Origin: Tundrisphaera sp051175315
Lineage (GTDB): Bacteria; Planctomycetota; Planctomycetia; Isosphaerales; Isosphaeraceae
Direction: 5' to 3'
DNA length: 64,000 bases
NCBI RefSeq assembly: GCF_051175315.1
Contig: NZ_CP195100.1
Coordinates: 6,572,001-6,636,000, forward strand
The position numbers and the translations under genes were made by a program. Shown here piece by piece: positions 40,814 through 49,405 of the stretch; the stretch's first letter is position 1, and every line of letters begins with the position of its first letter. The notes beneath the pieces were generated by a model. It saw only the letters and a list, made by a program, of their open reading frames with translations, made no database searches and was not told the origin of the DNA.

Positions 40814-42109
40814 TCATCGAGCATATCCCACCCGGCCCGCCCCGACGAGCCTGGCCCCGACGGGACGATTCGCGGGGGCCGCCCGGCCCGCCCTCCGGCA
40901 CAGGCTCGCCCCCGCCGCATACAGGCCGGACAGCTTGATCGCCAGCAGCACCGGGCCGCCGATCGGCAGGGCGAACGGCTGCCAGTAAAGGAGCAGGAGC
41001 CCCATCGCGGCGTGGATCGCCCACCCGTCGCGTCGGTCCCACAACGCCAGCGCCGCCAGCGTCAGGGGGACGAGGTTGTAGTCGAGAGAATAGGGCATGG
41101 CGAACGTCGCGGCGGCCACCAGCCAGAGCAGGAACGGCAACGTCAGCGGCCCGGGGCCCGCCGCTCGGGCGAACCGTCGCCCGACCACCACGACCGCCGG
41201 GGCCAGCAGGATCAGGGCTGCGACCGCACCGGGCAACTTCCTCAGCACCTTCGACCGGTGGACCACGCCGATCGCCGGCCAGCTTTCCACGATCGAGTGC
41301 TTGGTCGGGTGGACGAACCGGACCTTGTCGGCCATCACGACGGCCGTCGCCCGGCCGTTGCGGACCGACCGGGCGAACCCGTCCCGGTCGACCACGCCGA
41401 TCGCCGCGACCACCACGACGAACGCCGCGACCGCCCGCCACCGGCCCAGGGCCAGGGGCGCGACCACGGCGATCCCCGGATAGTACTTCAGCCAGGCGGT
41501 CGCCCCCAGGATCGCCCCGGCGGCGACCTCCGCCCAGTTCCCGCGCCGGCCCAGCAGCCAGGCCGAGGCGATCAGGATCGGGATCACCATCGGGTCGGAC
41601 TGCCCCCGCTCCATCGCGAACAGGGCGGGGGTGCCGAACAGGACGGCGGCCACGACCAGCGGGGCGGGGATCTCGGCCGACCCCAGGCGACGGCGGGCCC
41701 GCCAGGCGGCGACGCCGCCCACAACGTAGCACCCGGCCAGGGCCGCCTGCCAGATCGCCGCCGCCGTGTCCTTCGGGAACCACGCGACCCAGGCGAACAC
41801 CCGCGCGATCATCGGCGGGTAGGGATACAGGGCGCAGACCCAGTCGTCGGCCCGGCGGTACGGGTCGACGCCCGCCGCCTGGAGCCGGGCGACGTGGTCG
41901 ATGTGGACCTTGAAGTCCCCCGCCAGGAACGTCAGCGGCGGCACCCAGGTCGACCCGCCCAGGGTCATCGCGTCGCGCCGGAGGTTCCCGGCCCACCAGG
42001 CCGCCCAGGCGACGATCAGACAGAGGCCCAGGACCGTACCCAGGGTCCTGACCCGGGAGGGCAACTCCCCGGTCAGGCCGTCCGGCCGATCGACGCGAAA
42101 CGCGGGCAT
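40814..42109 (-). CDS. GT87 (DUF2029) membrane mannosyltransferase-like protein
   Basis: The 431-residue protein has about nine to ten hydrophobic helices. The first loop carries the conserved DFKVHIDHVARLQAAGVDPYR and YPYPPM pattern, typical of DUF2029/GT87 (in mycobacteria, polyprenyl-phosphate-mannose-dependent alpha-mannosyltransferases). Other features are ALFAMERGQSDPMVIPILIASAW and ATAWLKYYPGIAV. It would add a sugar to a lipid or glycan on the outer face. Acceptor unknown. The hydrophobic C terminus ends in an Arg/Gly tail. Confidence 0.85.
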   Translation of the reverse strand: MPAFRVDRPDGLTGELPSRVRTLGTVLGLCLIVAWAAWWAGNLRRDAMTLGGSTWVPPLTFLAGDFKVHIDHVARLQAAGVDPYRRADDWVCALYPYPPMIARVFAWVAWFPKDTAAAIWQAALAGCYVVGGVAAWRARRRLGSAEIPAPLVVAAVLFGTPALFAMERGQSDPMVIPILIASAWLLGRRGNWAEVAAGAILGATAWLKYYPGIAVVAPLALGRWRAVAAFVVVVAAIGVVDRDGFARSVRNGRATAVVMADKVRFVHPTKHSIVESWPAIGVVHRSKVLRKLPGAVAALILLAPAVVVVGRRFARAAGPGPLTLPFLLWLVAAATFAMPYSLDYNLVPLTLAALALWDRRDGWAIHAAMGLLLLYWQPFALPIGGPVLLAIKLSGLYAAGASLCRRAGRAAPANRPVGARLVGAGRVGYAR

Positions 42110-42235
42110 GATCGGTTGGCCTCGAAGAAAAGGCGGGGTCGAGGTCGGCGTGGTCCCCCGACGGTCATCCGCCCTATCTTCGACAATCCCCCCGTTTCAC
42201 TTCGGCCCTTCCGCGCGATTTCGCCCGGGACGGGT

Positions 42236-42631
42236 TCAGAGATTCGGATTCGTCCCCCTGGACGGGCCGGCGGCCAGGGCCAGGGCGATCCAGCCGACGA
42301 TCATCAGGACCCCGCCGATCGGCGTGATCGCCCCGAGCCAGCGGATGCCGGACAGGGCCAGCGCGTAGAGCGTCCCGGAGAAGATCAGGGTCCCCAGCAG
42401 GAACGACCACCCCGCGACGGAGGCGGAGGCCCCGCCCCGGCCCGAGCCGATCAGCAGGCCGACGCCGACCAGGGCCAGGGCATGGAACATCTGGTAGGTC
42501 GCCCCGGTCTTGAAGATGTCGACCATCCGGGCCTCGATCCGCCCTTCCAGCGAGTGGGCGCCGAAGGCCCCCGCCGCGACCGCCAGGGCGCCGAGGATCG
42601 CCCCGGCCCGGACCCAGATCATCCCATGCAT
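42236..42631 (-). CDS. DUF423 family membrane protein (YgdD-like)
   Basis: The 131-residue protein has four helices and the DUF423 landmarks. These are GALAVAAGAFGAHSLE near the N terminus, FKTGATYQMFHALALVGVGLL, LLGTLIFSGTLYAL, and the last helix TPIGGVLMIVGWIALAL. The family is of unknown activity and sits in the cytoplasmic membrane. It starts 28 bp after the FolC stop, on the same strand, and could be co-transcribed. Confidence 0.9.
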   Translation of the reverse strand: MHGMIWVRAGAILGALAVAAGAFGAHSLEGRIEARMVDIFKTGATYQMFHALALVGVGLLIGSGRGGASASVAGWSFLLGTLIFSGTLYALALSGIRWLGAITPIGGVLMIVGWIALALAAGPSRGTNPNL

Positions 42632-42659
42632 CGCGGCGACTCCATCGAGATCGAAGACA

Positions 42660-44039
42660 TCACGCCGAGGCCGACGGTGCGGCCAGGCCGAGGATCAGGG
42701 CGCGCGACTCGGCGGCCAGGAACAGGGAGCCGGTCACCAGGATCAGGCCGTCGGCCGGGGTCAGGCTTCGGGCCAGTTCCAGGGCCTCGGCCGGGCCGGG
42801 GGCAATGTGGGTCGCCGGGCCGTCCTGGGCGGCGACCGCCCGCGCGACCTCCTCGGGCGGGACGGCCCGGGGATTCTCGGCGTATTTGGTCGCCACCACG
42901 ACGTCGGCCAGGGGCAGGAGGGCTTTGAGCTGGCCGTCCAGATCCTTCTCGCGGGTCGTCCCGAAGACCAGGGTGCGGTAGGTCGGCGGGAAGCAGACCC
43001 GCAGGGTCTCGGCCAACGCCTCGGCCGAGGCGACGTTGTGGGCGCCGTCGATGACCACCCAGGGGCGATCGGACACGACCTCGACGCGGGCCGGCCAGGT
43101 CATCCCGGAGAAGCCCCGGGCCACGGCGTCGGGGCCGGCCTCGATCCCCTGCTCCGCCAGGGCGTCGAGGCTGGCCAGGGCCACGGCGGCGTTGTGGGCC
43201 TGGTGCGGCCCCAGCAACGGCAGGTCGATCGGGCCCCACTTCCGGGCCCAGGTCCGGACCAGGACCCGGCCGGGGGACGGGCCGGACAGGGGCGGCAGCG
43301 GGGGGACGTAGGTGTAGCTGAAATCGGCCCCGATCTCGCGCAACGGGGCCCGACGCTCGGCGGCGACCCGGCGGATCACGGCGCGGGCCTCGGAGCCTTC
43401 CACGCCGCTGACCGCCGGCCGGCCCCGCTTGATGATGCCCGCCTTCTCCCCGGCGATCGCCCCCAGGGTCGAGCCGAGCTGGCGGGTGTGGTCGAACGAG
43501 ATCGTGGTCAGGACCGACAGCGCCGGGCGGACCACGTTGGTCGAGTCGAGCCGGCCACCCATGCCGACCTCCAGGACCACCACGTCCGCCCCCTTGCGGG
43601 CGAAGTGGAGCAGGCCCATCGCGGCGGTGACCTCGAAGAATGTCGAGCCCCGGAGCCGGTAATGGCGGTCGCCGCCGGCATCCAGCCCGTCCACGGCCGG
43701 TCGGACGGCGTCCACCAGCTCGACCAGCTCGGCGGGCGTCGCCTCGACGCCGTCGACCCGGAACCGTTCTTCGAGCCGGTGGAGGTGGGGCGAGCAGAAC
43801 AGGCCGACCTTGAGGCCCGAGGCCGTCAGCGCCGCGGCGATCATCGCCGAGGTCGAGCCCTTCCCCTTGGTCCCCGCGACGTGGACGATTTTCATCCCGA
43901 GGTGCGGGTCGCCCAGCTTGCGGAGCAGCCGGCGCATCCGCCCGAGCCGGAGTTCGGCGGTCCCCCGGGGCATCCCCAGCCGCTCATAGTTGAGCCGGCC
44001 GAACAGGTAATCGAGGCTAGCCTGGTAATCGTCGGGCAC
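42660..44039 (-). CDS. folC: Folylpolyglutamate synthase/dihydrofolate synthase
   Basis: The 459-residue ligase has VHVAGTKGKGSTSAMIAAALTASG (P-loop of the Mur ligase superfamily), GLFCSPHLHRLEERFRVDG, EVGMGGRLDSTNVV and ISFDHTRQLGSTLGAIAGEKAGIIK, which are the FolC-specific signatures. It also has WVVIDGAHNVASAEALAE at the third domain. It adds glutamates to folates, and perhaps makes dihydrofolate, in the cytoplasm. No folP/folE gene is in the window. The start ATG 44039 is followed by the standard DYQASLDYLFGRLNYER. Confidence 0.93.
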   Translation of the reverse strand: MPDDYQASLDYLFGRLNYERLGMPRGTAELRLGRMRRLLRKLGDPHLGMKIVHVAGTKGKGSTSAMIAAALTASGLKVGLFCSPHLHRLEERFRVDGVEATPAELVELVDAVRPAVDGLDAGGDRHYRLRGSTFFEVTAAMGLLHFARKGADVVVLEVGMGGRLDSTNVVRPALSVLTTISFDHTRQLGSTLGAIAGEKAGIIKRGRPAVSGVEGSEARAVIRRVAAERRAPLREIGADFSYTYVPPLPPLSGPSPGRVLVRTWARKWGPIDLPLLGPHQAHNAAVALASLDALAEQGIEAGPDAVARGFSGMTWPARVEVVSDRPWVVIDGAHNVASAEALAETLRVCFPPTYRTLVFGTTREKDLDGQLKALLPLADVVVATKYAENPRAVPPEEVARAVAAQDGPATHIAPGPAEALELARSLTPADGLILVTGSLFLAAESRALILGLAAPSASA

Positions 44040-44054
44040 GAGGAGGCGGCTCGC

Positions 44055-44435
44055 TCAGGACAGGGGCCCGGGTTCCAGCAACTGGCCGATCCGGTCGCGG
44101 AACTCGACGAGCGGCATGCCCTTGACCAGATATTCGGTCACGCCCATCTCGAAGCATTCCAGGCGGGTGTCGGCGTCGCTCATGTTGGACAGCATCACGA
44201 CCTTCATCGACGCCGAGGCCGGCTCGTGGCGGAGCCGTTCGAGCACCTCGAACCCGTTCATCTCGGGCATCCAGACGTCCAGGATCAGCATCTCGGGGCG
44301 ATGCTCCAGGACCAGGGCCACGGCGTCCTCGCCGCGTGAAGCTTCCCAGACGGTGTGGCCCAGGGCGCGGAGCAGGGGGACGTAGACGGCGCGGAGGTCG
44401 TCCTCGTCGTCGGCCAGAACGATCGTGTTCGGCAC
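44055..44435 (-). CDS. Single-domain response regulator (receiver only)
   Basis: The ~126-residue receiver domain has an acidic pair in LADDEDDLRAVY and the phosphoacceptor Asp in LILDVWMPEMNGFEVL. The switch residue position is in VVMLSNMSD and the Lys in YLVKG. It carries no output domain, so it acts by protein contact as CheY-type regulators do. The GTG at 44435 gives a normal N terminus. The open frame runs back to 44498 with no similarity. It lies 15 bp from the FolC start. No histidine kinase is near. Confidence 0.87.
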   Translation of the reverse strand: MPNTIVLADDEDDLRAVYVPLLRALGHTVWEASRGEDAVALVLEHRPEMLILDVWMPEMNGFEVLERLRHEPASASMKVVMLSNMSDADTRLECFEMGVTEYLVKGMPLVEFRDRIGQLLEPGPLS

Positions 44436-44592
44436 GAGTTCGCCCCCCGGGATCCGGGGGATCCCCAAGCCGGCCCGGTCGCCCTTCGCCACCCCCACAC
44501 GATACCCGGCCCCCGCCCGTCTCGCCAGACGGTGCCCCGGAACGGCGACGCCCCCGGCCGGCCGGCTCGGGGGCGTCGGGGGGTGGGTCGGG

Positions 44593-44823
44593 TCACTCGG
44601 ACTTCCAGACCTGCTTGACCTCGTCGCACGGCTTCGACAGGTGGACCTTGGTGTCGACCGACGCCACGAAGTCCAGGGGGAACAGGTGGTGCATCCCGTC
44701 GTCCGAGTCGTTCTTGGTCAGCTTGATCTGGTCGCCCAGGACGTGGTCGACGGTCCCGACGTGCATCCCCTTCGAACAGACGACTTCCATGTGCTCGGTG
44801 ATCTTGTCGGCAACGGTGCTCAT
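44593..44823 (-). CDS. DUF2171 protein
   Basis: The 76-residue product matches DUF2171: EHMEVVCSKGMHVGTVDHVLGDQIKLTKND, then HHLFPLDFVASVDTKVHL. This resembles PRC-barrel-type small folds. It is soluble and its function unknown. Related proteins are stress-induced in some bacteria. AGGAGAG precedes ATG 44823. Confidence 0.88.
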   Translation of the reverse strand: MSTVADKITEHMEVVCSKGMHVGTVDHVLGDQIKLTKNDSDDGMHHLFPLDFVASVDTKVHLSKPCDEVKQVWKSE

Positions 44824-44914
44824 GGCGTTCTCTCCTGGTACTGGGGCCCGATCCGGTTCGGGATCGACTCGGGGCGGTTGGGCCTTCCAGGAGCAATGGC
44901 CGTGCCGCTCCCGG

Positions 44915-45994
44915 TCAATCGACCGGGGTCGCCACCTCGGACGGCCGGGCGTGGGGCCCGCGATGGATGGACCGCGACGGCGGGGTGGCCAGCAACTCCA
45001 GCAGCGACGGCCCGGGGGTTCCGCGCTCCCGGAAGAAGAACCCCCGGCAGACCACGACCTGCTCGCGATACGGCCGGTGGCGCGACAGGACCTCGTGGGC
45101 CTCGGCGATCCGGTAGTGCGGCACCATCGCGAACAGGTGATGGGTCAGGTGGAACGCCTGGCCATACGGGAAGATCGCCGCGTTCAGGAGCGGGTGGACC
45201 CGGAAGACCCGCGAGTTGGTCAGGTCGCCGTCATCCGGGGCGTTGCTGTGGTGGGCGATCTCCCGCAACTGCATCAGCAGCGGGTAGACGGTCAGCAAGG
45301 GCACGACCCAGAACAGCCAGAAGATCGGCCATGACCCGGTGGCGTGGACCACCGTCAGCAAGGACAGGAAGTACGCCCCGCGCATCGAGCGGGCGACCCG
45401 CATCCGGTAGACCTGGCGGGTCGGCTTCACCGCGTCGCCGGCATCCAGGTTCGCCGCCTTGGCCCGCCCGATCAGGTACCGCAGGATCGACGGCGGCCAG
45501 AGGGCCCGGAGGACATAGCGCCGCCAGAAGTCCCGCTTCGAGATCGGGAAGTGGTGCGGCTCGGGATGGTTGAGCCGGATCAGGTCCGGGTCGCGTTCCG
45601 GGTCGTTGACGAACCGATGATGCCCCAGGTGCGCCGCCCGATACTTCTGGGTCATCGCCACCAGGGGGAACAGCAGCAGGAGGTCCGACGCCAGCTCGTT
45701 GGCCAGCCGGTTGCGGAACAGGGTCCCGTGGCTGGCGTCGTGGGCCAGGCCCGAGAGCCGATGCTGGAACACCGCGACCAACGCCACGCCCGCCGCCATC
45801 GGGACGAAGCCCGCCGTCCCGACCCGCCCGGCACTCCAGGCATGATAGGCCCAGATGCACCCGGCCAGCACCAGGGCCAGGCCCAGGTACTCGCGCGCGA
45901 TGTAGCCGATGTTCGTCCGATTATCGGTACGCATCAGGCCCACCACGGCGCGGTGGGCGGCCTCGGCGGTGAGGTCGGGGGATTCGTGGGTCAT
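44915..45994 (-). CDS. Membrane fatty acid desaturase-type protein
   Basis: The 359-residue protein has four main hydrophobic regions and the histidine boxes of membrane di-iron desaturases. These are HDASH (near residue 85), HLGHHR and, toward the C terminus, HLTHHLF, with a further HHSN motif before. It introduces double bonds or hydroxylates a lipid acyl or related chain in the cytoplasmic membrane. The exact substrate (fatty acid, carotenoid or sphingolipid) cannot be told. It is on the same strand as the P450 gene that ends 92 bp upstream. Both could act in lipid oxidation. Confidence 0.85.
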   Translation of the reverse strand: MTHESPDLTAEAAHRAVVGLMRTDNRTNIGYIAREYLGLALVLAGCIWAYHAWSAGRVGTAGFVPMAAGVALVAVFQHRLSGLAHDASHGTLFRNRLANELASDLLLLFPLVAMTQKYRAAHLGHHRFVNDPERDPDLIRLNHPEPHHFPISKRDFWRRYVLRALWPPSILRYLIGRAKAANLDAGDAVKPTRQVYRMRVARSMRGAYFLSLLTVVHATGSWPIFWLFWVVPLLTVYPLLMQLREIAHHSNAPDDGDLTNSRVFRVHPLLNAAIFPYGQAFHLTHHLFAMVPHYRIAEAHEVLSRHRPYREQVVVCRGFFFRERGTPGPSLLELLATPPSRSIHRGPHARPSEVATPVD

Positions 45995-46085
45995 CCGTGA
46001 ACCATCGAGAGGGGGAAACGGGGTCGTCTATTTACCTATCGTCCCGCCGGGGGATCGGCGTCCGGGAATTCTCGAACCGACGGCC

Positions 46086-47447
46086 TCATCGCCGGGCCTC
46101 CAGGATCACGTCCAGGCCCGATTCGGGTCGGAGGGTCATGGTCGGCACCGGGACGACGCGCGCGCCGGGGGCCAGGATCGGTCGAAATTTGCGGGCGATC
46201 GCGGCCAGCAGGAGCACCGCCTCCATCATCGCGAAGCCGTTGCCGATGCAGATCCTCGGGCCACCGCCGAACGGGAAGAAGGCGTAGCGGGGGATCCGTT
46301 TGGCCAGCCCGTCGGCCCAGCGATCGGGGCGGAAGGCGAGCGGGTCGTCCCAGAACCGGGGGTCGCGGTGGATGACCCACTGGCTCATGTAGATCGTCGT
46401 GCCGGGGGCGACCGGATGGCCGCCGACCCCGGTCGGCTCGATCGCCTCGCGGCCCAGGAGCCAGACGGTCGGGTAGAGCCGGAGCGTCTCGTTGACCACG
46501 TGCTCGGTGTAGGCGAGGCGGGGCAGGTCGTCGAAGGTCGGCGGGCGGTCGTCGAGCACTGCGTCGAGTTCGGCGTGGAGCTTCGCCTCGGCGTCGGGGT
46601 TCAGGGACAGGAGGTACCAGATCCAGGCCAGGGTGTTGGCCGTGGTCTCGTGGCCGGCCGCGAACAGGGTCATCGCCTCGTCGCGGAGCTGCCTGTCGGT
46701 CATCCCGGTGCCGTCGCCGTCGTCCTGCGCGGCCAGCAGCATCGAGAGGAGGTCGCCCCGGTCCTCGCCCGAGGCCCGGCGGCGCGCGATCATCCCGGCC
46801 AGCAGGCCCTCCAGATGCCGGCGCGCCCGGGCGAGCCGGACGTTGGCCGGGGTCGGCACCCAGTCGGGCAGGCGGACGAACCGCATGACCCGGGCGGTGA
46901 AGTCGCGCATCACCTCATCCATCGCCTCGCCGGCCGCGGCCGATTCCGCCGACACGTCGGACCCGAACAGGCAGGCGGCGACGATCTCCAGGGTCAGCCG
47001 GGTCATGTCGGCCTGGATGTCGCGGCGCTGGCCGTCGGCCCAGGTCGCGAGCATCCGCTCGGCGTGGTCGACCATCACCCCGGCGTGGGCCGCGACCTTC
47101 TCGCGATGGAAGGCCGGCTGCGACAGCCGACGCTGCCTCCTCCAGAAGTCCCCCTCGCTGGTCAGCAGCCCCTCGCCCAGCATCGGCTTGGCCATCCGCA
47201 GCGCGAAGTGCTTGATGAACGAGCGGTTGCGCGTGACCAGCACCTCCTCGACCAGGTCCGGGTGGTTGACCACCAGCACCTTCCGCCGGAGGAACCGCAT
47301 GGCGAAGAGATCGCCATGCGTCCGGGCATTCTCGGTCAGGAATTCCAGCCGGTCCCGCGCGAAGTCGCGGACGTGCCCGGTGAGCCAGTGGCCCCTGGGG
47401 CCGGGGATCGGATCGGTCGGCGGCGCGGTCGGTGAGAGGGTAGCCAT
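46086..47447 (-). CDS. Cytochrome P450
   Basis: The 453-residue enzyme has the I-helix motif AGHETT (264-269), the ExxR motif ETLR (320-323), the PERF-like FRPDRW and the heme loop FPFGGGPRICIGNGFA with Cys400. It begins with the Pro-rich IPGPRGHWLTGH segment and no membrane anchor, so it is a soluble class I type. The sequence style is like bacterial fatty-acid-hydroxylating P450s (CYP102/CYP110-like). That is inference. The start region ATG 47447 has no strong ribosome site. Its promoter lies in the 156 bp shared with the divergent TIGR04222-MNIO operon, where a 7-5-7 palindrome is found. Confidence 0.9.
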   Translation of the reverse strand: MATLSPTAPPTDPIPGPRGHWLTGHVRDFARDRLEFLTENARTHGDLFAMRFLRRKVLVVNHPDLVEEVLVTRNRSFIKHFALRMAKPMLGEGLLTSEGDFWRRQRRLSQPAFHREKVAAHAGVMVDHAERMLATWADGQRRDIQADMTRLTLEIVAACLFGSDVSAESAAAGEAMDEVMRDFTARVMRFVRLPDWVPTPANVRLARARRHLEGLLAGMIARRRASGEDRGDLLSMLLAAQDDGDGTGMTDRQLRDEAMTLFAAGHETTANTLAWIWYLLSLNPDAEAKLHAELDAVLDDRPPTFDDLPRLAYTEHVVNETLRLYPTVWLLGREAIEPTGVGGHPVAPGTTIYMSQWVIHRDPRFWDDPLAFRPDRWADGLAKRIPRYAFFPFGGGPRICIGNGFAMMEAVLLLAAIARKFRPILAPGARVVPVPTMTLRPESGLDVILEARR

Positions 47448-47493
47448 GCTTGCATCGTACCGCCGGAAAAGGCTTTCGGTCCATTCCGATTGT

Positions 47494-47512
47494 GGAATGT
47501 CCCACACATTCC
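47494..47512. promoter_or_regulatory. Candidate operator: 7-5-7 inverted repeat in the divergent promoter region
   Basis: GGAATGT CCCAC ACATTCC is a perfect inverted repeat of seven bases with a 5-bp spacer. It lies between the P450 start (47447) and the GTG of the TIGR04222 gene (47604). It is followed by an AT-rich patch (CATTAATATC) that could be a -10 region. A dimeric regulator binding here could control both transcription units. Confidence 0.45.
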
Positions 47513-47603
47513 CATTAATATCAAAAGACCGGCGACGAATGGACTCGCGCGGCGGATGCACCTTCTTCGATCGATCGGACCCGGGCCTCGCGCCGGAGGA
47601 ATC

Positions 47604-48557
47604 GTGAAAGACTGGTGGCTCCACAACCCGATCGCCGACCTGCCCGGCCCCACGTTCCTGGCGGTGTATGCCCTGGCCATCGCCTTCCTGCTGGCCGAGG
47701 CGACGTGGCGTCGCTGGCGCCGCGACGACTCGATGCGCCTCGGGCCGCCCCGCATCCCCCTGAAGCCCGACCCCCTGGCGATCGCCTATCTCCGGGGCGG
47801 CGAGAACGAGGTCGCCCGCCTGCTGGTCTTCGACCTGTTCCGCCGGGGCCTGCTGAAGACCGACAAGTCGGCGATCGTGGCGAATGCCCCCTATGCCGGC
47901 AAGTGCTCGCACGACAAGATGATGGCGGCGATGGACGAGGAGGCGATCGACTACTTCCAGAAGGAACGGTCGCCGGACGCCCTGTTCGGGCACGGGGGCC
48001 TGGCGAAGAAGCTCGATGCCCATTGCGAGCCGATCCGCGAAGCCCTCCGCGCCGAGGAGCTGATCCCGACCGCCGAGGCCGTCGCCCGGTCGTGGAACCA
48101 CTGGTACGCCGCCGCCGGCCTGGTCGTGCTGCTGGGCGGCTACAAGACGTCGGTCGCCCTGGCGAAGGGGCATCACAACATCGTCATCCTGGTGGTCATG
48201 GGGATCGCCGCGGTCATCCTGCTGGGGATGATCTACAACCCGCCGCGACGGACCCGCCGGGGCGCGGCCTATCTGGATCGGCTCCGCGAGGCGTTCGTGT
48301 CCATCAAGTCCCAGGTCGTCCCCGCCCCGGCCTCGGCGGCCGCCGATCCGATGGTCCTCATGACCCCCGCCCTGTTCGGCCTCACGGCCATGGCCGGCGG
48401 TCCCTACGACGAATTCTCGACCCTGTTCCGGACGTCGGCCGCGACCGGCGGCAGTTGCGGGGCCAATTGCGGTAGCGGGGGCGGTGGAGGCGGCGGTGGT
48501 TGTGGAGGCGGCGGTGGTTGTGGCGGGTGCGGGGGATGCGGCGGGTGCGGCGGATGA
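47604..48557 (+). CDS. TIGR04222-type membrane protein with Gly/Cys-rich C-terminal tail, putative RiPP-like substrate
   Basis: The 317-residue protein has an N-terminal membrane helix (about 18-33). A soluble part follows (50-165, YLRGGENEVARLLVFDLFRRGLLK, a segment I associate with TIGR04222). Two more helices sit at about 168-182 and 192-210. The C-terminal tail (282-317) is almost only Gly and Cys, with seven cysteines at 285, 289, 300, 306, 309, 312 and 315, the last five spaced C-x5 and then C-x2. The GTG start has GGAGGA three bases upstream. Its stop overlaps the ATG of the MNIO gene (ATGA), so the enzyme is made together with it. The tail would be the natural substrate of the iron enzyme. 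That is inference. TIGR04222 annotation is from memory. Confidence 0.8.
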   Translation: MKDWWLHNPIADLPGPTFLAVYALAIAFLLAEATWRRWRRDDSMRLGPPRIPLKPDPLAIAYLRGGENEVARLLVFDLFRRGLLKTDKSAIVANAPYAGKCSHDKMMAAMDEEAIDYFQKERSPDALFGHGGLAKKLDAHCEPIREALRAEELIPTAEAVARSWNHWYAAAGLVVLLGGYKTSVALAKGHHNIVILVVMGIAAVILLGMIYNPPRRTRRGAAYLDRLREAFVSIKSQVVPAPASAAADPMVLMTPALFGLTAMAGGPYDEFSTLFRTSAATGGSCGANCGSGGGGGGGGCGGGGGCGGCGGCGGCGG

Positions 48558-49405
48558 GCCCCGCCGACGCGCTGGCCGGACTGCCGACGATGGGCGTGGG
48601 GATCGGCTTCCGCGAGCCGTTCCGCGCCGACCTGTTCCTGGCGAGGGACCGGGTCGACTTCCTGGAGATCACCGCCGACCACTACTTCGACCCGATGCCC
48701 GAGAAGCGCCGAGAACTCGACCTGCTGGCCGACCACTTCACGCTGATCCCCCACGGGCTCGACCTGTCGCTGGGCGGGGCCGAGGGGCTCGACCCGGCCT
48801 ACCTCGGGCGATTCGCCGACCTGGTCCGGAGGCTCGACCCGCCCTGGTGGAGCGAGCACGTCGCGTTCACCCGCGCCGGCGGGGTCGCCATCGGCCACCT
48901 GGCGCCGGTCCCCCTGGATCATGAGGCGCTGGCGGTCCTGGAGGCCAACATCGCCGAGGCCCGCGCCGCGATCCCCGCCCCGCTGATCGTCGAGAACATC
49001 ACCACCCCGTTCGTCCTGCCCGGGGCCGAGATGGACGAGGCCGCCTTCCTGACCGAGCTGACCGACCGGACCGGGTGCGGGCTCCTTCTCGACGTGGCCA
49101 ACCTCCAGGCCAACGCCGCCAACCACGGGTTCGACCCGATCGCCTTCCTGGACCGGCTGCCGCTGGACCGGGTGGTGCAGCTCCACTTCGCCGGGGGGCA
49201 TCTCGGCGGCGGAGGGCGGGTGATCGACAGCCACTCCGGGCCCACCCCGCCCGAGGTCTGGGACCTGCTGGAGGCCGTGGTCGCCCGGGCCCCGGTCCGG
49301 GGGATCATCCTGGAGCGCGACGAGGCGTTGCCTCCGTTCGGGGAGTTGCTGGACGAACTCGACCGCGCCCGCGCGATCGGGAGGGCCCACGGCCGATGGG
49401 CCTAG
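48554..49405 (+). CDS. DUF692 / MNIO multinuclear non-heme iron oxidase
   Basis: The 283-residue TIM-barrel enzyme has the DUF692 series. It opens with GVGIGFREPF and has FLEITADHYFD, HGLDLSLGG (His67), SEHVAF (His102), IVENIT (Glu147), LLLDVANLQANAANHG (Asp180, Asn183), VVQLHFAGGH (His211), IDSHSG (Asp225, His227) and ILERDE (Glu254). Family members (MbnB, TglH and others) oxidise cysteines or other residues of ribosomal peptides, using two or three iron ions. The canonical DVNN reads DVAN here. It overlaps both its neighbours and so is translationally coupled to the Cys-tailed membrane protein upstream and the partner protein downstream. Soluble, probably acting at the membrane through its partner. 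Confidence 0.88.
   Translation: MSPADALAGLPTMGVGIGFREPFRADLFLARDRVDFLEITADHYFDPMPEKRRELDLLADHFTLIPHGLDLSLGGAEGLDPAYLGRFADLVRRLDPPWWSEHVAFTRAGGVAIGHLAPVPLDHEALAVLEANIAEARAAIPAPLIVENITTPFVLPGAEMDEAAFLTELTDRTGCGLLLDVANLQANAANHGFDPIAFLDRLPLDRVVQLHFAGGHLGGGGRVIDSHSGPTPPEVWDLLEAVVARAPVRGIILERDEALPPFGELLDELDRARAIGRAHGRWA

Noticed and set aside
48382..48672. Pro-rich minus-strand frame over the Gly/Cys tail
   Set aside because: It is the complement of GGN/TGY repeats and has no start context. The plus-strand reading has overlaps with the MNIO gene and family features.
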